From: Paenibacillus koleovorans NBRC 103111
GTDB lineage: Bacteria; Bacillota; Bacilli; Paenibacillales; NBRC-103111
Direction of reading: 5' to 3'
Length of the DNA: 35,906 nt
Assembly: GCF_004000845.1 (NCBI RefSeq)
Contig: NZ_BIMA01000070.1
Location: 1-35,906, forward strand
Below the pieces are notes generated by a model. The model made no database searches. It had not been told where the DNA came from and saw only the letters and a list, made by a program, of their open reading frames with translations. Within the stretch, counting starts at the first letter, position 1; the number at the start of each line of letters is the position of its first letter. The position numbers and the translations under genes are program-made. Shown here piece after piece: positions 26,557-33,369 of the stretch.

Positions 26557-26712
26557 ATGGAGTCAGGGAGTGCGTTTAACCCTAGTCAAAGTTTTGGCAA
26601 TGGTAGGCGACTGATGCTGTAGCGGAGTAAAGAGGCTTCGGCTCCGGCGAGCAGTACCGCAAAGCCAAATTCGTCGCCGACCAAGTGTGTATACAATAAA
26701 AGACACCCCTAA
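26557..26712 (+). pseudogene. Possible relic frame with internal TAG
   Basis: Starts MESGSAFNPSQSFGNGRR, meets TAG at 26620, then continues RSKEASAPASSTAKPNSSPT to a TAA at 26712. It starts nine bases after the preceding pseudogene, with AAAGGA upstream of its ATG. No family recognised. Confidence 0.25.
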
Positions 26713-26744
26713 TTAAGGAGCGCCTATGAAACTATCTCGGCATT

Positions 26745-26753
26745 TGCTATAAT
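26745..26753 (+). promoter_or_regulatory. Extended -10 promoter of the holin-like toxin mRNA
   Basis: TGCTATAAT is a perfect extended -10 (TATAAT at 26748-26753). Transcription would start near 26760, giving a leader of about 50 nt that includes the left arm of the long inverted repeat. Confidence 0.6.
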
Positions 26754-26810
26754 GCTAGTGTGCAACAGACTTGGGTGGGAAGTATTGCCTCCGGATCGGG
26801 GGTGATGCTT

Positions 26811-26891
26811 ATGCAGTTTTCGTTTACAGAAGTGATTACGCTCGGCATGTTCTTGCTGGCGCTCCTCACATATCTGAATAAACGAAAATAA
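26811..26891 (+). CDS. Putative holin-like type I toxin (26 residues)
   Basis: Starts MQFSFTEVITLGM, continues with a hydrophobic helix FLLALLTYL and ends with NKRK. This is the layout of the Firmicute holin-like toxin family (Hol_Tox; relatives of TxpA/BsrG-type peptides): one membrane helix and a basic tail. The ATG at 26811 is six bases after GGGGGTG, and an ATG at 26805 touches the site. A bidirectional terminator begins at the last codons, and an antisense RNA promoter faces it. The peptide would insert in the membrane if its mRNA escapes the antisense RNA. Family assignment is by pattern and length. Confidence 0.7.
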   Translation: MQFSFTEVITLGMFLLALLTYLNKRK

Positions 26892-26926
26892 TCCGCCCAG
26901 GTTAGCGCCACGGTGCGGATTATTTT
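26885..26926. terminator. Bidirectional terminator between toxin and antisense RNA
   Basis: AAAATAATCCGC and GCGGATTATTTT form a perfect 12-bp stem with an 18-nt loop. The T-rich side serves both strands. It overlaps the toxin stop codon, so both RNAs share this hairpin at their 3' ends. Confidence 0.75.
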
Positions 26927-27000
26927 CTGGCTCATGCTGGAGGTTTCCCACCCAAAATGTTGTGCAGGGGAGTCGGACGGCCATCCGGCTCCTTATTTCT
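26885..27000 (-). ncRNA. Predicted antisense antitoxin RNA
   Basis: From the promoter at 27035-27007 transcription would start near 27000 and run to the shared terminator, giving an RNA of roughly 115 nt. It would pair with the toxin mRNA over the 3' hairpin, as RatA does with TxpA. Its 5' part also carries TTGGGTGGGAA, the same sequence as the toxin leader. No gene product is seen in it. Confidence 0.5.
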
Positions 27001-27006
27001 ATTGTA

Positions 27007-27035
27007 ATAATAACATGGCGGTTTCATACGTGCAA
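27007..27035 (-). promoter_or_regulatory. Promoter of the antisense RNA
   Basis: Minus-strand TTGCAC (27035-27030), a 17-nt spacer and TATTAT (27012-27007). The -35 is one half of the 14-bp palindrome GTGCAACGTTGCAC (27030-27043). Confidence 0.6.
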
Positions 27036-27052
27036 CGTTGCACCCGGTCGTT

Positions 27053-27361
27053 TTAAGCTATCGAATTAAGCGATGCTACAAGATTATTGAGATACGACGC
27101 ATGAATCGCATCTCCGCTACTCTTTGTACCCGGTGGCGGCGATGTAGGGCTCATTGGATTGATAGTATTGACTGCTTGGTTAAATATCCAATAATAAAAA
27201 TCCCCACCAGTGCTCACGGTGGTAAACCCGTACGCCCCAAGACTTTTATACACGCGAAAGGCGTCAATCCGAGTTGTAAACACATTCCATTCGGCGGCGG
27301 CCAGGTTGAAATTTCCTCCCGTTGTCTGGGCGATGGTCCAACTGGAATTTGACAGGCGAAT
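27053..27361 (-). pseudogene. C-terminal fragment of a phage tail-type protein
   Basis: About 100 codons to a TAA at 27053, with SSWTIAQTTGGNFNLAAAEW and ending YLNNLVASLNSIA. Gly/Thr/Ser-rich beta content and the C-terminal helix resemble ends of phage tail or fibre proteins. The N-terminal part is missing: upstream of about 27361 the DNA encodes an amidase on the opposite strand, so this is a truncation at a rearrangement point. Confidence 0.5.
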
Positions 27362-27364
27362 CCG

Positions 27365-27604
27365 TACAGCGTGGGCGTGGAGCTCTGCATCGAGCCGGAC
27401 TGGATGTTCCACCCGGCAACCTACGAACGGGCGGTGCAGATCGGCGTGGAGCTGTGCCGGCTATATCGCGCGACGCCGGCCGACCTTATGCGGCATTACG
27501 ACGTAACACGGAAAGTATGTCCGAAACGATGGGGAGAGCATCCAGAAGAATGGGAAGAATTCAAGGCCGGAGTAGGCAGAAGATTAAGCACTGGAGGGGA
27601 TGAC
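27365..27604 (+). pseudogene. C-terminal fragment of an N-acetylmuramoyl-L-alanine amidase
   Basis: About 80 residues (SVGVELCIEPDWMFHPATYE onwards) match the second half of an Amidase_2 domain, including the zinc-site and fold signature MRHYDVTRKVCPKRW. The first half with the other zinc ligands is absent, so it cannot be active. There is no stop: the frame reads straight into the ligase relic that follows. Confidence 0.7.
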
Positions 27605-28474
27605 ATGATGATTTTGTTTATTCCTCCAATGCTCTTAGAAACATCACAAGCCCCTTTCTTCCATCCTGACTATATTTTTGAGCCAAAAATCGACGGACAT
27701 CGGTTGATACTGTCACGGCAGGAAGGCGTTACGCGCCTGTACACGCGCCACAACAACGATTGTACAATGCAGTACCCGGAGCTGTTCGATCTGGCCGAAG
27801 ACGATATCATCCTTGATGGCGAGGTTGCGTGCGTCGATCGCTTATCTGGTTCCATCGACTTCGAATCGGTTATGGAGCGCTTCTCTGCACGCAATGTGGA
27901 CAAGGTGCTCAGGCTCACCGCTACGATGCCGGCCAACTACATCGTTTTCGATTTGCTTCGCTACAATGGGCAGGATCTGCGCGGCTGGCCGCTCATGCAG
28001 CGCAAGCAGCTGCTGCCCAGCATCGACTTCGGCAAATCCTCGGATCAGCGTAGTCCCTTACATAGAACGGGAAGGAAAGAGACTATTTGTTGAAATGGTT
28101 GATCGGCAATTCGAGGGAATGATTGCAAAACGGAAAGAGTCCGCTTATGTCCTGGGGCAGCGGAGCCCGCGTGGCAGAAAGTAATTAACTGGTCCTACGC
28201 TGAAGTGGTGCTGACGGGATGGAAGAAAGCCGAGTTTGGGTGGCTCGCAGCGGTCTAGGATCCGGACGGTCGGAATCGACCAGCAGGGATTATTGAGTTT
28301 GGAGTGACCCCTACCCAAAAGTAGGCGTTTTACAGCGTCATCCGTCCGTTCGTAGTGGCGGAGGACCGTGACCATGTATATGTGGAGCCCCGGATCCATG
28401 CCACAGTAAAGATGCGGAACTGGACCCGTAATGACTTATTGCGAAGCCAGGTTTTTGCGGAATTTATCGTATGA
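27605..28474 (+). pseudogene. ATP-dependent DNA ligase, inactivated
   Basis: Starts MMILFIPPMLLETSQAPFF after GGAGGGG. The nucleotidyl-lysine motif EPKIDGHR is intact near residue 30, and LDGEVACVD near 80 is motif IIIa. A frame shift occurs near 28035-28045 before VPYIEREGKRLF, and a second near 28170 before WQKVINWSYAEVVLTGWKK. Two in-frame TAG codons follow (after GWLAAV and after TPTQK). The restored frame ends with WTRNDLLRSQVFAEFIV and a TGA at 28474. The full product would be a LigD-like ligase of about 290 residues. The OB-fold half is lost in the present reading. Confidence 0.85.
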
Positions 28475-28585
28475 TCTATGTAAAGGCCAGCCATGCACGG
28501 CCAGCTCGTGGCGGATTTCCGCGAGCAGCGTCATCGCGACGCGGCTTTCGGCCGGTTCCCATCCGGCCATCGTCAGGCGGGGCAC
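28436..28585 (-). CDS. Doubtful small ORF coupled to hicB
   Basis: 49 codons from a GTG that shares its first G with the hicB stop (TAGTG). It contains a protein-like stretch, MAGWEPAESRVAMTLLAEIR followed by HELAVHGW. The last codons are antisense to the ligase relic, so the natural 3' end may be lost. Family unknown. Confidence 0.25.
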   Translation of the reverse strand: MPRLTMAGWEPAESRVAMTLLAEIRHELAVHGWPLHRSYDKFRKNLASQ

Positions 28586-29004
28586 TACTTTTCCGCATTA
28601 ATTCCCAAGCTTCGTTTCAATCCGTCTTGGAGAATCTGCGAGAAGTTCAGATTATGGCGCTCTCCTTCGTCTGCCAACCACTTTGGCACTGTGAGCGTCT
28701 TCTTTACCGCTTTTGACTCCATGGCCTCACGAACAGTTGGCATGTAAACTTGGATATCACATGCCGCTTCTCCTTCTTCCAGTTGTCCGATAATCCGGTC
28801 CAGTGTGGACGGATCCGGAATCACATCATTGTCATTCTCCATTACACAAAGAAAACCGCCAAGCGCTTCCCTTGCTGCCACATGAGCTTCTTCAGCTGTA
28901 TCCCCACTTGTGAAGCAGCCGGGAAGATCAGGAAACCTTACCGACACACCATCAGGGGAGTAATGGAAAGCTGCCCAGAATCGATACACATCTTTTTTGA
29001 CCAT
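28585..29004 (-). CDS. hicB: HicB-type antitoxin
   Basis: 139 residues. The N-terminal half is the degenerate RNase H-like HicB fold: YRFWAAFHYSPDGVSVRFPD, then LPGCFTSGDTAEEAHVAARE ALGGFL. The C-terminal part TLTVPKWLADEGERHNLNFS then QILQDGLKRSL is a ribbon-helix-helix/Arc-like DNA-binding domain that would repress the operon. The ATG at 29004 has AAGGAGG upstream. It lies after hicA, the usual toxin-first order. Intact and likely functional, unlike its neighbours. Confidence 0.92.
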   Translation of the reverse strand: MVKKDVYRFWAAFHYSPDGVSVRFPDLPGCFTSGDTAEEAHVAAREALGGFLCVMENDNDVIPDPSTLDRIIGQLEEGEAACDIQVYMPTVREAMESKAVKKTLTVPKWLADEGERHNLNFSQILQDGLKRSLGINAEK

Positions 29005-29041
29005 TTATGTTAACCTCCTTGGGGGGGAGGGCATTCGCCCT

Positions 29042-29230
29042 CTATAACCCCGCGCTTTGTAGTATGTTCTTTTGAGTTTTGGGAGGGAAGCTGTCTCTCG
29101 GATGCGGCACCGTAACTTTACCGGGCTTCGTGGGATGTTTAAAGTAATGATGACTTCCGTTTGCTCCTATGTAGTACCATCCATCCGCTTCGACTAGCTT
29201 TATGATTTCCCTCGAGCTGTAAGCTTTCAA
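29042..29230 (-). CDS. hicA: HicA-type mRNA interferase toxin
   Basis: 62 residues from a TTG at 29230 (LKAYSSREIIKLVEADGW), with GGAGGGG a few bases upstream. The dsRBD-like fold has the catalytic His in GANGSHHYFKHP (His27). The basic tail GKVTVPHPRDSFPPKTQKNI is typical. HicA cleaves mRNA until bound by HicB. A longer frame to 29422 runs through the promoter and is not real. Confidence 0.92.
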   Translation of the reverse strand: MKAYSSREIIKLVEADGWYYIGANGSHHYFKHPTKPGKVTVPHPRDSFPPKTQKNILQSAGL

Positions 29231-29253
29231 TGTTTCCCCTCCTCTCTGATTTA

Positions 29254-29314
29254 ATGATAACACGTATAAAATGTACGTGTCAATTAAAAAATACGTGCAA
29301 TTAATACGTGTAAA
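29254..29314 (-). promoter_or_regulatory. hicAB promoter with repeated operator motif
   Basis: Minus-strand TTGACA (29283-29278), an 18-nt spacer and TATCAT (29259-29254). The spacer is filled by ACACGTA-7 nt-TACGTGT (29260-29280), a perfect palindrome. Two more CACGTA copies lie upstream (near 29292-29297 and 29305-29311). This fits autorepression by HicB with cooperative sites. Confidence 0.75.
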
Positions 29315-29436
29315 TATTAACTCAGCGATCTCGCTTGCTATTCCACATAATTGAGAGTGAGCTCCTACTTCCACCATACCCTCGTTCCTTGCTTCCGCTT
29401 TTAAAGAGCTAAATTTATCCACCCTTACCTGAAGCG

Positions 29437-29469
29437 AAAAATAAAACCGCCTCCAATAACCGGAAGCGG
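29437..29469 (-). terminator. Intrinsic terminator upstream of hicAB
   Basis: CCGCTTCC and GGAGGCGG form an 8-bp stem (one G-U) with a 7-nt loop, followed on the minus strand by TTTTATTTTT. It terminates transcripts from the RQC-like gene about 160 bp upstream. No gene is seen between 29231 and 29629. Confidence 0.8.
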
Positions 29470-29520
29470 AAGTGAATTTTGAAAATATAATCTAGCGCTA
29501 TTTTGTACTCGCCAGCACCC

Positions 29521-29582
29521 GCAGTCCGTCGGACCACGATTTTCGCGCTTGCAGCGCTGTGAGTCGACGTTCCACGGACTGC
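29521..29582. repeat. Structured intergenic repeat candidate
   Basis: GCAGTCCGT (29521-29529) is the exact reverse complement of ACGGACTGC (29574-29582), enclosing GCGC-TTGCA-GCGC and TCGAC half-sites. It sits in the 3' untranslated region of the RQC-like gene before its terminator. It may be a copy of a dispersed intergenic repeat. Confidence 0.4.
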
Positions 29583-29629
29583 AAGCTCGATTTTGCTGCT
29601 TAGCGCGGGCGGACGGGATATCCCGCTGT

Positions 29630-30424
29630 TCAAAAATCGGAGAAGTCTCCCATTTCCAAGCGCCGTCTCTGCTTCTCCTCGCGGCACTCCGGACAACGCT
29701 TCGGCGGGTCCCAGCCTTGCATCCGGAACGAGTCCTGCTCGCTGATGCTCCACTCGAACCGGTCGCCGCAATCCCAGCACTTGAGCCGCTCAGAACTTCG
29801 GGTCAGCACAATGTCCGCGGTTCGCATCATCGGATGCGGGGAGCCTTCCAGCTCCAAAGTCCCCTTCGGGTCCTTGAGATAGGCAATGACTTGCCCGATC
29901 GCTTGGCGAACCTTCTTGTAGTCGATGGGCTGCCACTTTTCGAGCAAAGGGATGAATCGGGCATCTTGAGTTTCCGCCACTTTTTCCAGGAACATCAAGA
30001 TCATCTCGCGATTCTTATCCTTCATATGGGACATGCTCAACACGGGCACTTGATGATCGACCCAATCCGTCCATTCGCTCAAGAGCCGGTTGACGCCTTG
30101 CTCGCGCTGCACGATCCACCCATAGTCGGTGAAATACAGCAAAGGCATATCACCCGAGTAGCCGATCGACAAATAATCGTTTTTGATCATCCAATCGACT
30201 CGTTCCAACACCTCATCCTTATGCCGGTCCGCGTAGTACCCGTAGGCGTCGCAGCAGTTCAACCCCAGCTCGAGCAGCTTTTTTTCCCGCGACCCTTTCA
30301 ACACTTTCACAAGCATGGACCGCCCCGCACGGGATACTAGACTATCCGCAGCCTCCAGAATAGCTAGAACGTCTTCCCTCTGCATGACTGGTTCGACTGA
30401 CAATGATTTCGACACTTTAGCCAA
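29630..30424 (-). CDS. RQC-minor-like protein with C-terminal zinc ribbon
   Basis: 264 residues from a TTG at 30424 with AGGGGAG seven bases upstream; an ATG 13 codons later (MQREDVLAILEAADSL) is another option. Residues about 20-110 look like an RQC-type winged helix (LVKVLKGSREKKLLELGL then DWMIKNDYLSI). The middle holds helical FLEKVAETQDARFIPLLEKW repeats. The C-terminus (216-247) is a zf-trcl zinc ribbon, CWDCGDRFEWSISEQD then PPKRCPECR, with four Cys. RQC-minor proteins are thought to act on DNA or RNA structures, sometimes in conflict systems. Its function is unproven, and the family call is from pattern. Confidence 0.7.
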   Translation of the reverse strand: MAKVSKSLSVEPVMQREDVLAILEAADSLVSRAGRSMLVKVLKGSREKKLLELGLNCCDAYGYYADRHKDEVLERVDWMIKNDYLSIGYSGDMPLLYFTDYGWIVQREQGVNRLLSEWTDWVDHQVPVLSMSHMKDKNREMILMFLEKVAETQDARFIPLLEKWQPIDYKKVRQAIGQVIAYLKDPKGTLELEGSPHPMMRTADIVLTRSSERLKCWDCGDRFEWSISEQDSFRMQGWDPPKRCPECREEKQRRRLEMGDFSDF

Positions 30425-30501
30425 ACTCAAACTCCCCTTTCCAATTAAGCTTTGCCTCCTACCATTTAGTAGTTTCCATTCTAGCATCTCTTAAACATGA
30501 A

Positions 30502-31300
30502 TTAAAAACTATGCTCCCGCTGAACCTTGGCGTAGACGGCAAGCAAGTAATCCAAAATGGCGTTCTGACCCTGCGGCGTCCAGCTCATGCCGATCCAGTT
30601 CGGAATGGACAACACCTTCTTGTTCCTGACGGCGCGTATCGTCGCCCATGACTCGCTGCGCCGCAGCTCCGCATACTTGGCGGAATACGAGCAGATGATC
30701 CGTCTCGAACAGAGGCAGGCTGCCAAGCGGATATTCCTTGTTCCGTTCCCGCATGGGCACGCAGCTCCCCGGGTGCAGGCCGAGCTCGGTGTAGAGCAGT
30801 TGGTTCATCGGATGGCCGATCGTGCCATACACCCGTACCCGGTTGTAGAAAAAGCGCAGCATCGACACGGTCTCCCGGCCGATCGTCTGGGCCAGCCTGT
30901 CGCGCGCATATCCGATTTTCAAATCCACCTGATCCAAATGCTGCTGCGCTTCCTTCTCCCGGCCGACGATATTGGCGATCCACCTGTAGTTTTAGCGCCA
31001 GTCCATTGCAAAAGCCTACCGTCTCCGCCACTTCCTTAATCGGCCAGCTTTGCTGCAGCAGCTCCTTCGAGCGATCGACCCGAATGCGGGTCAAATAATC
31101 GATAGGGGATACGCCCTTCGCTTTTTTGAAGCTCCTCGAGAACGAAGTCTCTGTCAGGCCGGCTCGGGCGGCCAGAGCATCCAGCTTGATTTTCTCAGGA
31201 TAGTGTCTGTGCATGTACAGGATGCTCGCATCGATTCCACGGTTCGTCTCCTCCGCTTCCCGCTCCTCGAGCAGCTCCCGGGTCCTGATGCATGACGACG
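30502..31300 (-). pseudogene. AraC-type regulator fused to a substrate-binding domain, collapsed
   Basis: Reading right to left: a linker RELLEEREAEETNRGIDAS, an AraC first helix-turn-helix (KIKLDALAARAGLTETSFSR, then KEVAETVGF), then an abrupt jump near 30995 to the second half of an iron-siderophore-type binding protein (WIANIVGREKEAQQHLDQVD, MNQLLYTELGL). A frame shift near 30690 precedes the last part (SIPNWIGMSWTPQGQNAIL) that ends at 30502. The second AraC helix-turn-helix and first lobe are deleted, and a TAA lies at the join. Intact relatives resemble Bacillus Btr-type activators of siderophore uptake. Confidence 0.75.
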
Positions 31301-31729
31301 ACTAGATGAGCCGACACATGCATGATATAGTCGCTCTTGGGCCGTCCGTACTTCTCGCGGTCCTCTTCGCCATGCTCATACGAGCACCTCCTCCAAATTG
31401 TCGCTGTGGCGGCTGGCGTTTCGTCCTCTTGTGGCTCGTGCGGCGTCGGATCGCTATATGGAGTCATGCGGTGGAATGGTTTCGGGCTATTTGGGGGGCA
31501 GAGGAAGGAAGAGGAGACGGGAGACGTGGATGAGAAGAGCTATTTTGCTAAAATGAAACCCGAAGCGGGGCCGAGGTCAAAAAGAAAACCGAGCGGCAAA
31601 GCTGCACTTGTTTACCGCGGGGGTGCGGGGAGAGCTGACAGACAATCGGGCCCGCATCCGACTCGCTTACTCCCGTTGCAGCGATAAGGAAGCGGAGACA
31701 ATGAGAAAGCTGTTCGAAGGCGGTGGCTC
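31301..31729. other. Spacer without recognised gene
   Basis: Frames are open on both strands because of high GC, but none has family character. On the minus strand GGAGGAGGTG precedes a 23-codon frame near 31378, and an overlapping frame with EHGEEDREKYGRPKSDYIMH could be a relic. No promoter or clear terminator was found. Confidence 0.4.
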
Positions 31730-32407
31730 TTAGAGGAAATGCGTAAGCTCGGACAAGCGCTCCAATCGACCAAGAGCGGGAATGGACCGTTTGGCGAATT
31801 CTTCGCTCTTGGATCGGTACGCCACGAAAGATACACCCGCCTGCATCGCGGCATGTCCATCGATCCAGGAATCGCCGACAGAAAGCCAGTCCGCCGCAGC
31901 CCAATCCGGGTACAGCGATAAAATGGCATTCACCCCTGAAGGCGAAGGCTTGAGCGCGGCCATCTGCTCCCGGCCCAGCACATGATCGAACAATGCCAGC
32001 GTTCGGGTTGTCTCCAGCGCTTGGATCGCCGCCTGACGAGCATTGTTCGTAAGGATCACGAGCGCATAGGAACGGCTCTTCAGCTCGTGAAGCAGCTCGA
32101 GCGCTTCCTCCTCCAGCCCGGCGTCGCGCATCCCTTCTCGCTCCCAATCCGCCACCCGTGCCCACAGTGTTTCATTCATCGCATCGGTAAGCCTGCCGCT
32201 CGCTTTTGCCGTTTCCAGCAGCGTGGCGACCGTATGCTCTTGCACGCGGGTTTGACGATCCAGCACCGCTTGCTCGATCAGAGTAGCCGCGATATCGGCC
32301 TTCATGGCCGGGAAATCGATGCGCGAGCGGAGAATCGTATTGTCCATGTCGAAGATAAGGCCTTTGTAGCGCTGGGTGCGTTGCACCAAGTGCGCTTGTT
32401 CCAGCAT
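31730..32407 (-). CDS. HAD-superfamily hydrolase (phosphatase-like)
   Basis: 225 residues from MLEQAHLVQRTQRYKG. HAD motif I GLIFDMDNT (Asp20, Asp22), motif II VILTNN near 120, motif III Lys in ALKPSPSG near 150 and motif IV VGDSWIDGHAAM near 180 are all present, so it should be active. The helical cap follows motif I. The ATG at 32407 has AGGAGG seven bases upstream. Substrate unknown, probably a small phosphate ester. It is 41 bp after the next HAD gene and on the same strand. Confidence 0.88.
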   Translation of the reverse strand: MLEQAHLVQRTQRYKGLIFDMDNTILRSRIDFPAMKADIAATLIEQAVLDRQTRVQEHTVATLLETAKASGRLTDAMNETLWARVADWEREGMRDAGLEEEALELLHELKSRSYALVILTNNARQAAIQALETTRTLALFDHVLGREQMAALKPSPSGVNAILSLYPDWAAADWLSVGDSWIDGHAAMQAGVSFVAYRSKSEEFAKRSIPALGRLERLSELTHFL

Positions 32408-32448
32408 GTATGTACCTCCTTTTTCGGGCAATTAAATCCGCAGGCAGC

Positions 32449-33102
32449 TTATTTTCCATCCTTGACTATGTAACGCGTCACTTGCTCGGGAGCCGTGAAC
32501 AGCAGGTCGGGCTCCACCTCGAAATGCTGCGTCTGTACATGCTCGAACCAGCGCACGGCGGCTGTCAGCACACCAGCGGCTTTGCCTGCGCAAACGTCGG
32601 CGATGCTGTCGCCCAGGAACATCGTCTCCTCCGGGGTGGAGCCGAGTCGCTCCATCGCCAGCAGCACCCCTTCGGGATGCGGCTTCGGCTGCCGAACATC
32701 ATCGCCGCTAATCTCGACGTCGAACAGGCCATCCAGCTGTAGGTGGCGGAGCGAGATGCGCAAGCTTTCGGCTCCTTTGCCGGTTACGATCCCCAGCCGA
32801 AGCGATTGGCGCTTCAAGGCATGCACCATGTCCAATACAGGCTGCGAAGGCGGAACAAGTGCCGGATGATGCTCGTCATAGAGCCGGAGAAACCGCTCTA
32901 CCCCCTGCTCCGCGCGTTCCTTGTCCGTTAGATGCAATCGGATTATGTCCGGCTCTGTCGGGCCGAAACGGGCCACGATCTCCTCATTGCTCAGGTTGAG
33001 CCCGTCAAACTCGCGAAACACTTCCCGCAGCGCATGAAAACAAACCGGCAACGTGTCCGCCACGGTGCCGTCGAAGTCGAACAATATCGTCGTTTTCTTC
33101 AT
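32449..33102 (-). CDS. HAD-superfamily hydrolase (PpaX/phosphoglycolate phosphatase-like)
   Basis: 217 residues from MKKTTILFDFDGTVADTLPV, with Asp9 and Asp11 as nucleophile and acid. Motif II GIVTGKGAE, motif III KPHPEGV and motif IV FLGDSIADVCAG are intact, with the cap at about 15-85. The overall layout resembles pyrophosphatase PpaX and Gph. The ATG at 33102 is preferred to a TTG nine bases earlier, because AGAGG then has proper spacing. Substrate not determinable. Confidence 0.88.
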   Translation of the reverse strand: MKKTTILFDFDGTVADTLPVCFHALREVFREFDGLNLSNEEIVARFGPTEPDIIRLHLTDKERAEQGVERFLRLYDEHHPALVPPSQPVLDMVHALKRQSLRLGIVTGKGAESLRISLRHLQLDGLFDVEISGDDVRQPKPHPEGVLLAMERLGSTPEETMFLGDSIADVCAGKAAGVLTAAVRWFEHVQTQHFEVEPDLLFTAPEQVTRYIVKDGK

Positions 33103-33124
33103 CCAGTCCAATTCCTCTCCGGTC

Positions 33125-33334
33125 TTATTTGTACCGATTCCGAATCTGGCGGCGTTTCAAGGCAGCCAAAACCCCCTTCAACACAAATCCAAGCACCAAA
33201 TAAATGACCACAACGACGACCAACGTCCACATCCGCTCCATCATGCTGCCATCGGCGAGCAGCACCGGGCCGATTCCGAAAAACGTCACCAAAGCAAACA
33301 AAACGATGAAGATGGCGATTACGAATGCTTTCAT
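33125..33334 (-). CDS. Small two-helix membrane protein
   Basis: 69 residues. Helix 1 (about 3-27, FVIAIFIVLFALVTFFGIG) and helix 2 (about 36-60, WTLVVVVVIYLVLGFVLKG) frame a short loop DGSMMERM, and the end is basic (LKRRQIRNRYK). AAGGAG lies about ten bases before the ATG. No family recognised. It lies between two HAD genes in the same direction and may be cotranscribed. Confidence 0.75.
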   Translation of the reverse strand: MKAFVIAIFIVLFALVTFFGIGPVLLADGSMMERMWTLVVVVVIYLVLGFVLKGVLAALKRRQIRNRYK

Positions 33335-33369
33335 CCTTCACACGCTCCTTGTTCGGTTGATGGTTGGCA

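Larger units (their letters stand above)
26760..26966. repeat. Imperfect long inverted repeat around the toxin module
   Basis: Left arm 26760-26792 and right arm 26939-26966 share TTGGGTGGGAA (11 bp exact, 26771-26781 against 26945-26955), CCTCC/GGAGG at the inner ends and partly matching GTGCAACA at the outer ends. Confidence 0.65.

Noticed and set aside
26724-26984. Minus-strand frames of 62 and 86 codons over the toxin module
   Set aside because: They are antisense to the toxin and cross the shared terminator; no ribosome site. An antisense RNA is the better reading.
29231-29422. N-terminal extension of hicA to an upstream start
   Set aside because: It would place the promoter and operators inside coding sequence. 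The TTG at 29230 with GGAGGGG fits HicA length.
31337-31687. 116-codon plus-strand frame
   Set aside because: No ribosome site, low-complexity composition and no recognisable family.
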